Notes under the pieces: model-generated
What the model saw: only the letters and a program-made list of their open reading frames with translations
The model's database searches: none
Told to the model about the DNA's origin: nothing
NCBI RefSeq assembly: GCF_029945925.1
Contig: NZ_JAQSDN010000062.1
Location: forward strand, 1-64,000
Origin: Polaromonas sp.
GTDB lineage: Bacteria > Pseudomonadota > Gammaproteobacteria > Burkholderiales > Burkholderiaceae_C
Reading direction: 5' to 3'
DNA: 64,000 nucleotides
In this document: in pieces, positions 36,543-45,338 of the stretch
How positions within the stretch are numbered: the first letter of the stretch is position 1
How the letters are laid out: every line of letters begins with the position of its first letter
Made by a program: the position numbers and the translations under genes

Positions 36543-36571
36543 TCATAAGGCCGTTTGATGGCGGTTTCAAG
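36542..36571 (-). promoter_or_regulatory. Overlapping sigma-70 and sigma-32 promoter of groES
   Basis: On the minus strand TTGAAA, 17 bases, TATGAT is a near-consensus sigma-70 promoter. The same bases read as CTTGAAA, 14 bases, CCTTATGAT, close to the heat-shock sigma-32 pattern (CTTGAAA...CCCCATnT). Confidence 0.8.
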
Positions 36572-36785
36572 TCAGTGGTGTCAAAACAAGCTTCCAGGGG
36601 GATAAAACCGGACTGTTTCCTGACCATCGGCTCCAGGCGGGACGGTGGGATGTTGGCCATCGGCCAAGGTTGAGTTGTCCTACGCAACTTTCGTCGGAAT
36701 CCGACAGATAGCCCCAATTCGCCGGCCTATAGTGAATCAAGTAAGCACGTTACGGCTGGAATCAACCCGTTCCTGAGGAAAAATC

Positions 36786-36998
36786 ATGATCATGAATCAG
36801 TTCAGTAGCGACTTGACAGCAGGTCGATCCGGACATCGGACAGGCAGCATGGTTGCCGGTGACGATAAAAACCTGGTTGCAGGTACAAGGGGCGGCGTCG
36901 GGCGGCCGGTCTGGCCCTTTCTGGTGGCTGCAAAACGTGAAACGGCAGGTTCGCTGACACGGCAGGCGGCAAACCACCCGCCCAGCTTTTCAAGCTGA
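36786..36998 (+). CDS. Hypothetical 70-residue protein
   Basis: A short frame beginning MIMNQFSSDLTAGRSG and ending ANHPPSFSS. A good ribosome site (GAGGAAAAATC) precedes the ATG at 36786, and a second ATG follows two codons later. Two hairpins downstream (GACCC/GGGTC near 37022-37038, and the shared terminator at 37059) could end its transcript. The composition is rich in Gly, Ser and Arg and no family is recognised. It could also be a non-coding RNA. Confidence 0.4.
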   Translation: MIMNQFSSDLTAGRSGHRTGSMVAGDDKNLVAGTRGGVGRPVWPFLVAAKRETAGSLTRQAANHPPSFSS

Positions 36999-37058
36999 AC
37001 AGACTGTCTTGGGCAGGAGCAGACCCGTTGGGTCTTTTGAGGCCTGAGTGACAGGCAA

Positions 37059-37089
37059 CAAAAAGCCACCCTTTTGGGGTGGCTTTTTG
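37059..37089. terminator. Bidirectional terminator before metK
   Basis: AAAAAGCCACC and GGTGGCTTTTT arms around CTTTTGG, with A- and T-runs on both sides. It serves metK (leftward) and possibly the small gene at 36786. Confidence 0.9.
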
Positions 37090-37109
37090 TCGTTTGGCCA
37101 GTGGCTGAC

Positions 37110-38291
37110 TTACAGGCCCGCAGCAGCGCGCAGCGCTGCTGCCTTGTCCGTTTTTTCCCAGGTGAATTCCGGCTCGTCACGACCGAAGTGGCCGTAGGCA
37201 GCGGTTTTCTCGTAGATCGGACGCAGCAGGTCCAGCATCTGGATGATGCCTTTGGGACGCAGGTCGAAGTGTTCATTGACCAGGGCCGAGAGTTTCTCGT
37301 CGGACATCACGCCGGTGCCTTCGGTGTACACCGTGACGTTCATCGGGCGTGCCACGCCGATCGCGTAGGCCACCTGGATCTGGCACTGGCGCGCCAGGCC
37401 GGCGGCCACGATGTTTTTGGCCACATAACGGGCGGCGTAAGCGGCCGAACGGTCCACTTTCGAAGGGTCCTTGCCTGAAAATGCGCCGCCACCGTGCGGG
37501 CAGGCGCCGCCGTAGGTGTCGACAATGATCTTGCGGCCGGTCAGGCCGCAATCGCCCTGTGGGCCGCCGATGACAAAACGGCCGGTGGGATTGATCAGGT
37601 ACTTGGTGTCCTTGAGCCATTCCTTGGGCAGCACCGGCTTGATGATTTCTTCAATGATGGCTTCAACGAAGGATGCCTTCATCTTGTGCGCGGTTTCGCT
37701 CTGGTCGGGGCTGTGTTGGGTCGACAGCACCACGGTGTCGATGCTGTGCGGCTTGCCGTCCACATAACGCATGGTGACCTGGCTTTTTGCGTCCGGACGC
37801 AGGAACGGCAGGCGGCCGTCCTTGCGCAACTGGGACTGGCGTTCCACCAGGCGGTGGGCGTAATAAATCGGCGCGGGCATCAGCTCCGGCGTCTCGTCGC
37901 AGGCATAACCAAACATCAGGCCCTGGTCGCCGGCGCCGGTGTTCAGGTGGTCGTCGGATGCATGGTCCACGCCCTGGGCGATGTCGTTGCTCTGCTTGTC
38001 ATAGGCGACCAGTACCGCGCAGCCTTTGTAGTCGATGCCGTATTCGGTGTTGTCGTAACCGATGCGCTTGAGCGTGTCGCGTGCGACCTGGATGTAGTCC
38101 ACATGCGCATTGGTGGTGATTTCACCGGCCAGCACCACCAGACCGGTGTTGGTCAGGGTCTCAGCGGCCACGCGCGAAAGCGGGTCCTGCTTGAAGATGG
38201 CATCGAGGATGGCATCGGAAATCTGGTCGGCAACCTTGTCGGGATGGCCTTCGGAGACGGATTCGGAAGTAAAGAGAAAATCGTTCGCCAT
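37110..38291 (-). CDS. metK: S-adenosylmethionine synthase
   Basis: MetK makes S-adenosylmethionine from methionine and ATP; 393 residues. It shows the N-terminal [20 protein letters not shown], the second signature [18 protein letters not shown], and the P-loop-like [22 protein letters not shown] at 38291 is preferred over a GTG nine bases upstream, because GGAG lies eight bases before it. A strong hairpin is present in the leader. Confidence 0.97.
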   Translation of the reverse strand: MANDFLFTSESVSEGHPDKVADQISDAILDAIFKQDPLSRVAAETLTNTGLVVLAGEITTNAHVDYIQVARDTLKRIGYDNTEYGIDYKGCAVLVAYDKQSNDIAQGVDHASDDHLNTGAGDQGLMFGYACDETPELMPAPIYYAHRLVERQSQLRKDGRLPFLRPDAKSQVTMRYVDGKPHSIDTVVLSTQHSPDQSETAHKMKASFVEAIIEEIIKPVLPKEWLKDTKYLINPTGRFVIGGPQGDCGLTGRKIIVDTYGGACPHGGGAFSGKDPSKVDRSAAYAARYVAKNIVAAGLARQCQIQVAYAIGVARPMNVTVYTEGTGVMSDEKLSALVNEHFDLRPKGIIQMLDLLRPIYEKTAAYGHFGRDEPEFTWEKTDKAAALRAAAGL

Positions 38292-38318
38292 TGCGTACAC
38301 TCCATGAAGTTAGTCGGC

Positions 38319-38350
38319 GCGTTGCCGGCTTGGGGTGCCTCGGCGAACGC
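38319..38350 (-). promoter_or_regulatory. Structured leader hairpin of metK
   Basis: On the minus strand GCGTTCGCC pairs with GGCAACGC (one bulged C), with an inner GGC/GCC pair around ACCCCAA. The hairpin lies about 30 bases before the metK start. It does not match the known SAM riboswitch cores I can recall, so its role is open. A TATAAT lies some 60 bases further upstream. Confidence 0.45.
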
Positions 38351-38460
38351 TTTAGCAGTTTGGTTTAATGTCGCCCTGCAAGTAGTTCAATAACTCGGCG
38401 ACAGCTTGAATTATATCGTTTTGTCCTTCGGCAGGAGTTTCCCGCCCATATCTGCCTTCC

Positions 38461-39348
38461 ATGATCCTGCTGTTTCGTTTTTTCTCCCACTGGCCTTTGC
38501 GCGCACTGCATGCGCTGGGCGCGGCCCTGGGCTGGTTGGTCTGGCTGCTCAGCCCCAGCTACCGTCGGCAGTTTCACGACAACGTGGCGCAGGCCGGCAT
38601 CACTTTTGATGTAGCCCGGCCGGCGATTGCCGAGGCCGGACGTTTTGTGGCTGAACTGCCCAAGCTCTGGATGCGGCCGCAAACCGAGTCATGCCTCGGC
38701 AACGTGCAGCTTGAAGGCCAGATACATGTCGAGCAGGCCTTCGGCCGGGGCCGGGGGGTGATTTTTTTCGGGCCGCATTGCGGCAGCTTCGAGCTGGGCC
38801 CGCAGGCGCTGGCCGAGTTGTATGGCCCGATCACCGCGATTTACCGGCCGGCCCGCAAGTCCTGGCTGGCGGCGATTGAACAGGCGACCCGGCAACGGCC
38901 GCAACTGACGGTGGTGCCCGCCAGTCTGAGTGGCATCCGGCTGATGCACAGGACACTCAAGGCCAACCAGGCCGTGGCCTTGCTGACAGACCAGGTGCCG
39001 CCCGAGGGGCTGGGGGTGTGGGCCCCGTTTTTCGGCAAGCCGGCCTACACCATGACGCTGGCGGCCCGGTTGGCGCTGCAAAGCTGCGCCGTGCTGCTGC
39101 CGGTGAGTTGCGAGCGCCTGCCGCGCGGCGAAGGTTATTTCCTCAAGATCTGGCCGCCCGTGGCCGGCCTGCAGGCGCAAGAACTGGCGCCGGCCGAAGG
39201 CGGCCCGCGCAGCGGGCCATTGCCGGCCGACATCCTCCATGTCGTGACACGCATCAACCAGGCGATCGAGGCCATCGTTCTGAGCCAGCCGGGGCAATAC
39301 CTGTGGGGCTACGCACGCTACAAGACACCACGCAAGGACGCGTTTTGA
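38461..39348 (+). CDS. Lipid A biosynthesis acyltransferase (LpxL/HtrB family), first copy
   Basis: A 295-residue inner-membrane acyltransferase that probably adds a secondary acyl chain to lipid A. One N-terminal membrane segment is present. The catalytic HX4E is in FGPHCGSFELG (about residues 103-113). It is followed with a four-base overlap by a second, divergent copy. Which chain each adds cannot be read from sequence. Confidence 0.87.
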   Translation: MILLFRFFSHWPLRALHALGAALGWLVWLLSPSYRRQFHDNVAQAGITFDVARPAIAEAGRFVAELPKLWMRPQTESCLGNVQLEGQIHVEQAFGRGRGVIFFGPHCGSFELGPQALAELYGPITAIYRPARKSWLAAIEQATRQRPQLTVVPASLSGIRLMHRTLKANQAVALLTDQVPPEGLGVWAPFFGKPAYTMTLAARLALQSCAVLLPVSCERLPRGEGYFLKIWPPVAGLQAQELAPAEGGPRSGPLPADILHVVTRINQAIEAIVLSQPGQYLWGYARYKTPRKDAF

Positions 39349-40241
39349 AGCGCCCCCGCCCAGGGTTTGGCCGCTTGGTCACCCGAACCGGCATCTGCCT
39401 GATGCAGGTGCTGGCGGTATTTCCGCTGCCCCTGGCGCGGGCGCTCGGTGTGGCCCTGGGCTGGGTACTGTATGGCCTGGTCGGGGCGCGCCGGCGCGTC
39501 GTGCAGGCGAATCTGCAGCTGTGTTTTCCTTCACTCGGCGAGGCCGAGCGGCGCCGGCTGACCCAGCAGATCTTTGTGTATTTTGCGCAGGCCTGGCTGG
39601 ATCGCGCCTGGCTGTGGCACGCGCCGCAGGCCTGGGTGCAGCGGCGTGTGCGGCTGACCGGCGCGGTGCACGAACTCGCCGGCAACGACCCCACGGTGAT
39701 CTTCCTGCCGCATTTTGTCGGTCTCGATGCGGCCTGGGCCGCTGCCGCCCTGCATTCGCCGCGCCCGTCGACCACCATTTATACCGACCAGTCGAACAAG
39801 CTGGTGGACCGCTGGATACTGCGCGGCCGCCAGCGTTTTGGCCACCTGCGCCTGTTCGGACGGGCCGACGGCGTCAAGCCCATCGTGACGGCCCTGCGCG
39901 AAGGGCAGCCGCTGTACCTGTTGCCCGACATGGACTTTGGCCCCGACGATTCCGTGTTTGTGCCGTTTTACGGTTTGCCGACGGCGACCGTGCCTTCGCT
40001 TTCCCGCTTCGCCCGCCTGGGCCGCGCCAAGGTGGTGCCGCTGGTGCCGCGCCTGACGCCCTGGGGCTACGAGGTGGAGGTGCTGCCGGCCTGGACCAAC
40101 TTCCCGTCGGAGGATCCGGTGGCGGATACCGCCTTCATGAATGCCCAGTTGCAGGCCTACATCGACACCATGCCGGCGCAGTACTACTGGGTGCACAAAC
40201 GGTTCAAGACCCGGCCGGACGATGAGCCGTCGCTTTACTAG
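39345..40241 (+). CDS. Lipid A biosynthesis acyltransferase (LpxL/HtrB family), second copy
   Basis: A 298-residue relative of the preceding gene. The start is taken as TTG at 39345, overlapping the previous stop (TTGA) and preceded by AAGGACGCG; ATG at 39402 would give 279 residues but cut off part of the N-terminal segment. The catalytic motif is HX4D in FLPHFVGLDAAWAA. The pair of enzymes suggests a lipid A with two secondary chains. Confidence 0.85.
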   Translation: MKRPRPGFGRLVTRTGICLMQVLAVFPLPLARALGVALGWVLYGLVGARRRVVQANLQLCFPSLGEAERRRLTQQIFVYFAQAWLDRAWLWHAPQAWVQRRVRLTGAVHELAGNDPTVIFLPHFVGLDAAWAAAALHSPRPSTTIYTDQSNKLVDRWILRGRQRFGHLRLFGRADGVKPIVTALREGQPLYLLPDMDFGPDDSVFVPFYGLPTATVPSLSRFARLGRAKVVPLVPRLTPWGYEVEVLPAWTNFPSEDPVADTAFMNAQLQAYIDTMPAQYYWVHKRFKTRPDDEPSLY

Positions 40242-40270
40242 GCCGGATCAGCCCGGTTTACAGGTGTTTT

Positions 40271-40322
40271 CGGGCTCCAGCCCTTGTGGAGTAAGCGCAG
40301 TCAGCTATAAAAACAGTAGCTA
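40271..40322 (-). repeat. AGCT-type dispersed repeat at the end of the hydrolase gene
   Basis: Reverse orientation: GGGCTCCAGCCCTTGTGG, AGCGCAGTCAGC, TATAAAAACAGTAGC. Its right end supplies the hydrolase stop codon (TAG at 40322-40320). Confidence 0.75.
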
Positions 40323-41258
40323 ACGAGCATGGCCCAAAAAATCCTGCAGATAACCGGCCACCCGTTCGGGCTGCTCATGCACGATCCAGTGGGAGGCGCC
40401 AGCTACCTGCTGCAGCTGCATGTCCGGCACGTAGTCGGCCAGGCCATCGATCAGGGCCGGCGGCAGCGCGATGTCGTCGAGTGCCCAGATCGCCAGTGTT
40501 GGCAGCAGGACCATCAAGCGCTCGCGCGCCAGCGTGACAGCGGCGGCGGCCGGGTCGTTGTACGGTGGCCCGGGCCGGGGCGGGCGCAGCGGCGATGCGC
40601 GGTACAGGTTGCAGCCGCCGGTGAGCCCGGCGCGCCAGACCTCGCGGTACTGGTCCCTGACGCTGTCGGTGAGCCAGGCCGGTGGGTGGTCGCTGCCATT
40701 GGTCAGAAATTGCCACAGGCGGCGGAAATCGTCCTTCGCCAGCAGCGCCTCGGCGTCCGGGCGAATCAGGAAATTCATGTAGGCGCTGGCGGCCTGCTGG
40801 GCCGGCGAGTCCTGCAGCTCGCGTAAAAAGGTGCCTGGATGGGGCGAATTGATGATGGCGAGTTTTTTCATCAGCTGCGGCATGGCGGCGGCCAGGTTCC
40901 AGGCAATCGCGCCGCCCCAGTCGTGGGCGACCAGGCATTCAAGCTGGCGCTTGTCGTACGGACAGACTGCCGCCACCAGCGCGGCGATGTCCTGCATCAG
41001 GTATTTGGGCCGGTAGGCGTCCACCTCTGGCGGTGCGCTCGACTTCTCGAAACCGCGCAGGTTGGGCGCGATGCAGAAGTAAGCGCCGTTTTCCGGCTTG
41101 GCAAAGTGCGCCAGCAGGGTGTCCCAGACAAAAGCCCCTTCCGGAAAGCCGTGCAGGAACATCAGGACGGGCCGGCCCGGTTGACCCGCCATGCGGCAGG
41201 ACAGGCTGATGCCGTGAGGCAGGGGAATCAGGCGGGTTTCAATCATGGTGCTATGCAT
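40320..41258 (-). CDS. Alpha/beta hydrolase (epoxide hydrolase-like)
   Basis: A 312-residue alpha/beta hydrolase resembling epoxide hydrolases and haloalkane dehalogenases. The oxyanion motif is FLHGFPEG (about residues 33-40), the nucleophile Asp is in VAHDWGGAIAW and the catalytic His in GASHWIVHEQPERV. The start could be 41258 or MIETRL at 41246, because a copy of the AGCT repeat covers the first codons. Both ends of the gene therefore touch repeat copies. The substrate is unknown. Confidence 0.85.
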   Translation of the reverse strand: MHSTMIETRLIPLPHGISLSCRMAGQPGRPVLMFLHGFPEGAFVWDTLLAHFAKPENGAYFCIAPNLRGFEKSSAPPEVDAYRPKYLMQDIAALVAAVCPYDKRQLECLVAHDWGGAIAWNLAAAMPQLMKKLAIINSPHPGTFLRELQDSPAQQAASAYMNFLIRPDAEALLAKDDFRRLWQFLTNGSDHPPAWLTDSVRDQYREVWRAGLTGGCNLYRASPLRPPRPGPPYNDPAAAAVTLARERLMVLLPTLAIWALDDIALPPALIDGLADYVPDMQLQQVAGASHWIVHEQPERVAGYLQDFLGHAR

Positions 41259-41294
41259 TCGATAGCTGCCTGCGCCCGTAGGAATTGGGCTGCA
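41248..41294 (+). repeat. AGCT-type dispersed repeat at the start of the hydrolase gene
   Basis: GTGCTATGCATTCGATAGC, then TGCCTGCGCCC and GGGCTGCAGGC. It overlaps the first codons of the hydrolase on the other strand. Confidence 0.6.
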
Positions 41295-41353
41295 GGCAGT
41301 TTTTGCTTAAAAATGCACAAACGGCAGAGCCGGCCCTGCCTGCCGGGCCGGAC

Positions 41354-42163
41354 TCAGGCGTCGCCGGACTCTTCTTCTGGCGGCGGGGTTGGCACCGCCT
41401 TGGCGGCCTTGTCAGGCTTGACCGGTGGATGGACCCACTGCCACAGGTGCTGGGCCACTTCTTCCACGCCTTGCCGCTTGAGCGCGGAAAACAGTTTGAC
41501 ATCGCCGCCGCCGGCCTGCAGTCGCACAATGGACAGCGCCTTGGCGGCCTCGGTTTTGTTGAGCTTGTCGGACTTGGTCAGCAGCACCAGAAACTTCAGG
41601 CCTTCCTCGACCCGCGGGCGGATCACGTCCAGCAGGATTTCATCGAGCTCGGTCAGGCCCAGACGCGGATCGCACAGCAGCACCACGCCCTTGAGGTTGT
41701 CGCGCGTCTGCAGGTAGTTGCCCATCACCTGCTGCCAGCGGTATTTGGCGGCCTTGGGCACGGCTGCGTAACCGTAACCCGGCAGATCGGCCAGAACCGC
41801 ATCGGTCACCCCCTGTTTACCGAGAGAGAACAAATTGATGCTCTGCGTTCGGCCCGGGGTTTTGGATGCAAAGGCGAGGCGGTTGATCTGCGTCAGCGTG
41901 TTGATGCAGGTGGACTTGCCCGCGTTGGAGCGGCCGACAAAGGCAATCTCGGGAAACTCATACATCGGCAAGTGTTTGAGTTCGGGCGCTGTGGTCAGAA
42001 ACTTGGCGGTGTGCAGCCAGCCCATGGCAATTTTCGCCTCGGCGGACTGGGGCGGCTGGGCGGCCAGCGCGGCAGCCATTTTGGCCGCTGCTTCTTTGGG
42101 CGGCGCCCGCTTGGCGGTCGGCTTCTGCGTTTTAACGGGTGTAGATCGGGGAGATATGCTCAT
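41354..42163 (-). CDS. engB: Ribosome biogenesis GTPase EngB (YsxC/YihA)
   Basis: A GTP-binding protein needed for large ribosomal subunit assembly and cell division. G1 is GRSNAGKST, G3 DLPGYG, G4 TKSD. MSISPRS at 42163 gives 269 residues and sits downstream of GGGGGA; ATG at 42187 is the alternative. About 60 N-terminal residues and 30 C-terminal residues (Pro/Lys/Glu-rich) extend beyond the core, as is usual in betaproteobacteria. It is divergent from the cytochrome c4 gene. Confidence 0.95.
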   Translation of the reverse strand: MSISPRSTPVKTQKPTAKRAPPKEAAAKMAAALAAQPPQSAEAKIAMGWLHTAKFLTTAPELKHLPMYEFPEIAFVGRSNAGKSTCINTLTQINRLAFASKTPGRTQSINLFSLGKQGVTDAVLADLPGYGYAAVPKAAKYRWQQVMGNYLQTRDNLKGVVLLCDPRLGLTELDEILLDVIRPRVEEGLKFLVLLTKSDKLNKTEAAKALSIVRLQAGGGDVKLFSALKRQGVEEVAQHLWQWVHPPVKPDKAAKAVPTPPPEEESGDA

Positions 42164-42299
42164 ATTTGGGATTGTCCCCCAAGCCATTGTAAAATCAGGG
42201 AGTTTTGCGTTGGTCGGCGCCCCAGCGGGCTATTATTTCAGCCCAAGGCTGTGCGCCGATTGCCTGGTCCACTTTAGAGTCAACTATTAAACCCCCGAT

Positions 42300-42944
42300 A
42301 TGAAGCTTGTTTCCACTTCGTTGATTACTTATTTATTTGCCGCCCTGCTGCTTGTACCGGCTGTCTCGCGGGCCGCCGGCGAGGCCGCTCCGGCCAAGGT
42401 GGCCAAGCCGGATCTGGTCAAGGGGGAGGCAACTTACACCGCGGTGTGTGTCGCCTGCCACGCGGCGGACGGCAACTCCGCCATTGCCGCCAATCCGAAG
42501 CTGGCGCAGCAACACCCCGAATACCTGGTCAAGCAACTTCAGGAATTCAAGTCGGGCAAGCGCAACAATGCCGTCATGAAGGGTTTTGCCAGCGCCCTCA
42601 GCGACGACGACATGAAAAACATCGCTTACTGGGTGACCAGCCAAAAGGCCAAGCCCGGTTTCGCGAAGGACAAGGCCCTGGTGGCGCTGGGTGAGCGCAT
42701 CTACCGCGGCGGCATCTCCGACCGCCAGGTGCCGGCCTGTGCCGGTTGCCACAGCCCGAACGGCGCCGGCATTCCGTCGCAGTACCCGCGTCTGGGCGGC
42801 CAGCATGCCGAATACACCGCGGCCCAGCTGACGACTTTCCGCGACGGTGGGCGCAACAACAACCTGCAGATGACGCAGGTTGCCGCCAAACTGAACGACA
42901 GGGAAATCCGCGCCGTGGCTGACTACATTGCCGGTTTGCGCTGA
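42300..42944 (+). CDS. Di-haem cytochrome c4
   Basis: A 214-residue periplasmic electron carrier with two haem sites, CVACH (50-54) and CAGCH (147-151), and a signal peptide ending near SRAAG. The axial methionines are likely in AVMKGFA and LQMTQVA. The two halves are repeats of one fold. It heads the group with resB and ccsB, which supply haem to such cytochromes. A terminator separates it from resB. Confidence 0.93.
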   Translation: MKLVSTSLITYLFAALLLVPAVSRAAGEAAPAKVAKPDLVKGEATYTAVCVACHAADGNSAIAANPKLAQQHPEYLVKQLQEFKSGKRNNAVMKGFASALSDDDMKNIAYWVTSQKAKPGFAKDKALVALGERIYRGGISDRQVPACAGCHSPNGAGIPSQYPRLGGQHAEYTAAQLTTFRDGGRNNNLQMTQVAAKLNDREIRAVADYIAGLR

Positions 42945-43064
42945 ATCCCCTGAAAAACCCATGGAATCCATGGCCGGGGGGAAGGGCAAAACCTCTTTCC
43001 CGGGAAAATACAGGGGCTCGCCCGGTTTGTATTGAACCCCAGCCAGAATAATCACTCCATACAG

Positions 43065-43096
43065 GGCGGGTCTTTTTCAGAAGACCCGCCTTTTTT
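43065..43096 (+). terminator. Rho-independent terminator after cytochrome c4
   Basis: GGCGGGTCTT and AAGACCCGCC pair exactly around TTTCAG, with TTTTTT following. Confidence 0.93.
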
Positions 43097-43121
43097 GTTG
43101 CCGCCCAACCGAACACCACGC

Positions 43122-45338
43122 ATGACCGTTCCCAGCCACGCAGTTTCCACCCACGGCATGAGGCTCAAGGCGGGCTCTCACGCCCTGCGCTCCACCGTGG
43201 AGTTGCTGTCGTCGATGCGCTTTTCCATCTCGCTGCTCACGGTGATCTGCATCGCCTCGGTGATAGGCACGGTGCTCAAGCAGCAGGAGCCGATAGGCAA
43301 CTACGTCAACCAGTTCGGCCCGTTCTGGGCTCAGGTGTTTGGCGCAGTCAGCCTGTACACGGTATACAGCGCCTGGTGGTTCATGCTGATCCTGGCCTTT
43401 CTGGTGGTCTCCACGTCCCTGTGCATCAGCCGCAACACGCCCAAGATCCTGGCCGACCTGAACCAGCTGAAGGAAAACATCCGTGAACAAAGCCTCAAGG
43501 CTTTCGGGCACCGCGCCGAAGCGGCCTTGGACGAGGGGCCGGAAGCGGCCGCGCGGCGCATCGGGCAAACGCTGGTGCAGGGCGGCTGGAAGGTCAAGCT
43601 GCAGCAGAGAACCACGTCCGGCGGCGAAGGCTGGATGGTGGCGGCCAAGGCGGGTGCCGCCAACAAGCTCGGTTACATTGCTGCACACAGCGCCATCGTG
43701 CTGGTGTGTGTGGGTGGACTGCTTGATGGCGATCTGATCGTGCGTGCGCAGATGTGGCTTAACAACAAGACCATCTACACCGGCGGCGGCTTGATTGCCG
43801 ATGTGCCGGCTCAGCACCGCCTGAGCGAGCGCAACCCGACCTTCCGCGCCAACCTGCTGGTCGCCGAGGGCACCCAGTCGAGCACCGCCATCCTGAACCA
43901 GCCCGGCGGCGTTTTGCTGCAGGACCTGCCTTTTGCGGTGGAACTGAAAAAATTCATCGTCGAGTACTACTCGACCGGCATGCCCAGCCTGTTTGCCAGC
44001 GACATCGTGATCCACGACAAGGAAACCGGCGAGAAGATCCCGGCCCGTGTCGAGGTCAACCATCCGGCCCGCCACAAAGGCATAGAGATTTACCAGTCCA
44101 GCTTTGATGATGGCGGCTCCAGCGTCACGCTCAAGGCGGTACCGCTGGCTACCGGCAGCCAGGGGGCCAGCAAGCCTTTTGAAATCCAGGGCACGATTGG
44201 CGGCTCCAGCAGCTTGAGCAATGGCGCCGAAAAGATGACGCTGGAATACACCGCCTTGCGTGTCATCAACGTCGAGAATTTTGGCGACTCGGGCAGCATG
44301 GGTGCGACGTCGGGCGCGGATGTGCGCAAGGTCGATTTGCGCCAGGCCCTCGATTCACGCCTGGGCGCGGCCAACAAGACCCGCGAAAAGAAGGAACTGC
44401 GCAACGTCGGCCCCAGCGTGACCTACAAGCTGCGCGACGCGTCCGGCCAGGCCAGGGAGTTTCACAACTACATGCTGCCGGTGAAGATGGACACGGCCGA
44501 GTTCAGTCCGGCGCTGTTTTTGCTGGGCGTGCGTGAAACCCCGGCCGAGCCTTTCCAGTACCTGCGCATTCCCGCCGACGAGCAGGGCAGCATGGAGGGT
44601 TTCTTGCGGTTGCGTCGTGCGCTGGCCGACCCGGCCCAGCGCGACAAAGCCGTCCAGCGTTATGTACGCCAGGCCATCGCGACGGACCGGCCCGATCTGG
44701 CAGAGCAGCTGTCCGCGTCCGCGTCGCGGGCGCTGGCCCTGTTCGCCGGCCCCGACCAGCCGGTGGCTGGAGCCCAGGCCGGGGCACTGGCCGGGCTGCA
44801 GGCGATTTCCGATTTCATGGAAACCAATGTGCCGGAAGACGAGCGCAGCCGCGCCGGCGAAGTGCTGGTGCGCATCCTCAACGGCGTGTTGTTTGAACTG
44901 GTGCAGCTTACGAGGGAGCAAGGCGGCTTGCCGCTGCTGCCGCGCGACGAAACAACCCAGGCTTTCATGGCACAGGCCGTGTTGTCCCTCAGTGATGCCC
45001 ACCACTATCCGGCGCCCATGGCGTTTGAACTGAAGGACTTCACGCAGTTGCAGGCCAGTGTCTTCCAGGTGGCGCGTGCACCCGGGAGAAACATTGTCTA
45101 TCTCGGTTGCGCCCTGCTGATTCTGGGCATCTTTGCCATGCTGTATGTGCGCGAGCGCCGCCTTTGGGTCTGGCTGGCGCCGGCCGGCGCAAGTGCGGCT
45201 TTCACAGAGTCCGGAAAAGGGCCAGAATCAGGCGCGGGCAGCCAGGCCACCATGGCCATGTCGACCAATCGCCAGACCATGGACGGCGGCAAGGAATTTG
45301 AAATGCTGAAAACAAAACTTTTACAGGTGCCCCGATGA
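43122..45338 (+). CDS. resB: Cytochrome c biogenesis protein ResB (Ccs1)
   Basis: One half of the System II haem lyase, which carries haem across the inner membrane and attaches it to apocytochromes. The 738-residue product has the opening VELLSSMRFSISLLTVICIA, three more hydrophobic segments, and a large periplasmic part before the last membrane segment (NIVYLGCALLILGIFAML). A histidine likely involved in haem is in the periplasmic stretch VEVNHPARHKGIEIYQSSF. ATG at 43122 lies after the terminator and is chosen over a TTG in its stem. Its stop overlaps ccsB by four bases. Confidence 0.92.
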   Translation: MTVPSHAVSTHGMRLKAGSHALRSTVELLSSMRFSISLLTVICIASVIGTVLKQQEPIGNYVNQFGPFWAQVFGAVSLYTVYSAWWFMLILAFLVVSTSLCISRNTPKILADLNQLKENIREQSLKAFGHRAEAALDEGPEAAARRIGQTLVQGGWKVKLQQRTTSGGEGWMVAAKAGAANKLGYIAAHSAIVLVCVGGLLDGDLIVRAQMWLNNKTIYTGGGLIADVPAQHRLSERNPTFRANLLVAEGTQSSTAILNQPGGVLLQDLPFAVELKKFIVEYYSTGMPSLFASDIVIHDKETGEKIPARVEVNHPARHKGIEIYQSSFDDGGSSVTLKAVPLATGSQGASKPFEIQGTIGGSSSLSNGAEKMTLEYTALRVINVENFGDSGSMGATSGADVRKVDLRQALDSRLGAANKTREKKELRNVGPSVTYKLRDASGQAREFHNYMLPVKMDTAEFSPALFLLGVRETPAEPFQYLRIPADEQGSMEGFLRLRRALADPAQRDKAVQRYVRQAIATDRPDLAEQLSASASRALALFAGPDQPVAGAQAGALAGLQAISDFMETNVPEDERSRAGEVLVRILNGVLFELVQLTREQGGLPLLPRDETTQAFMAQAVLSLSDAHHYPAPMAFELKDFTQLQASVFQVARAPGRNIVYLGCALLILGIFAMLYVRERRLWVWLAPAGASAAFTESGKGPESGAGSQATMAMSTNRQTMDGGKEFEMLKTKLLQVPR

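Larger units (their letters stand above)
36422..36785. other. Control region between groES and the small rightward gene
   Basis: This 364-base gap holds the groES promoter and CIRCE (36516-36571) on the left. The right part (36572-36785) has a TATAGT at 36728-36733 and a Shine-Dalgarno AGGAAA ahead of the small gene at 36786, but no convincing -35. Nothing else is recognised. Confidence 0.5.

Noticed and set aside
38292..38460. A known SAM or SAH riboswitch before metK
   Set aside because: The hairpin lacks the conserved cores of these classes that I can recall; only a generic structured leader is claimed.
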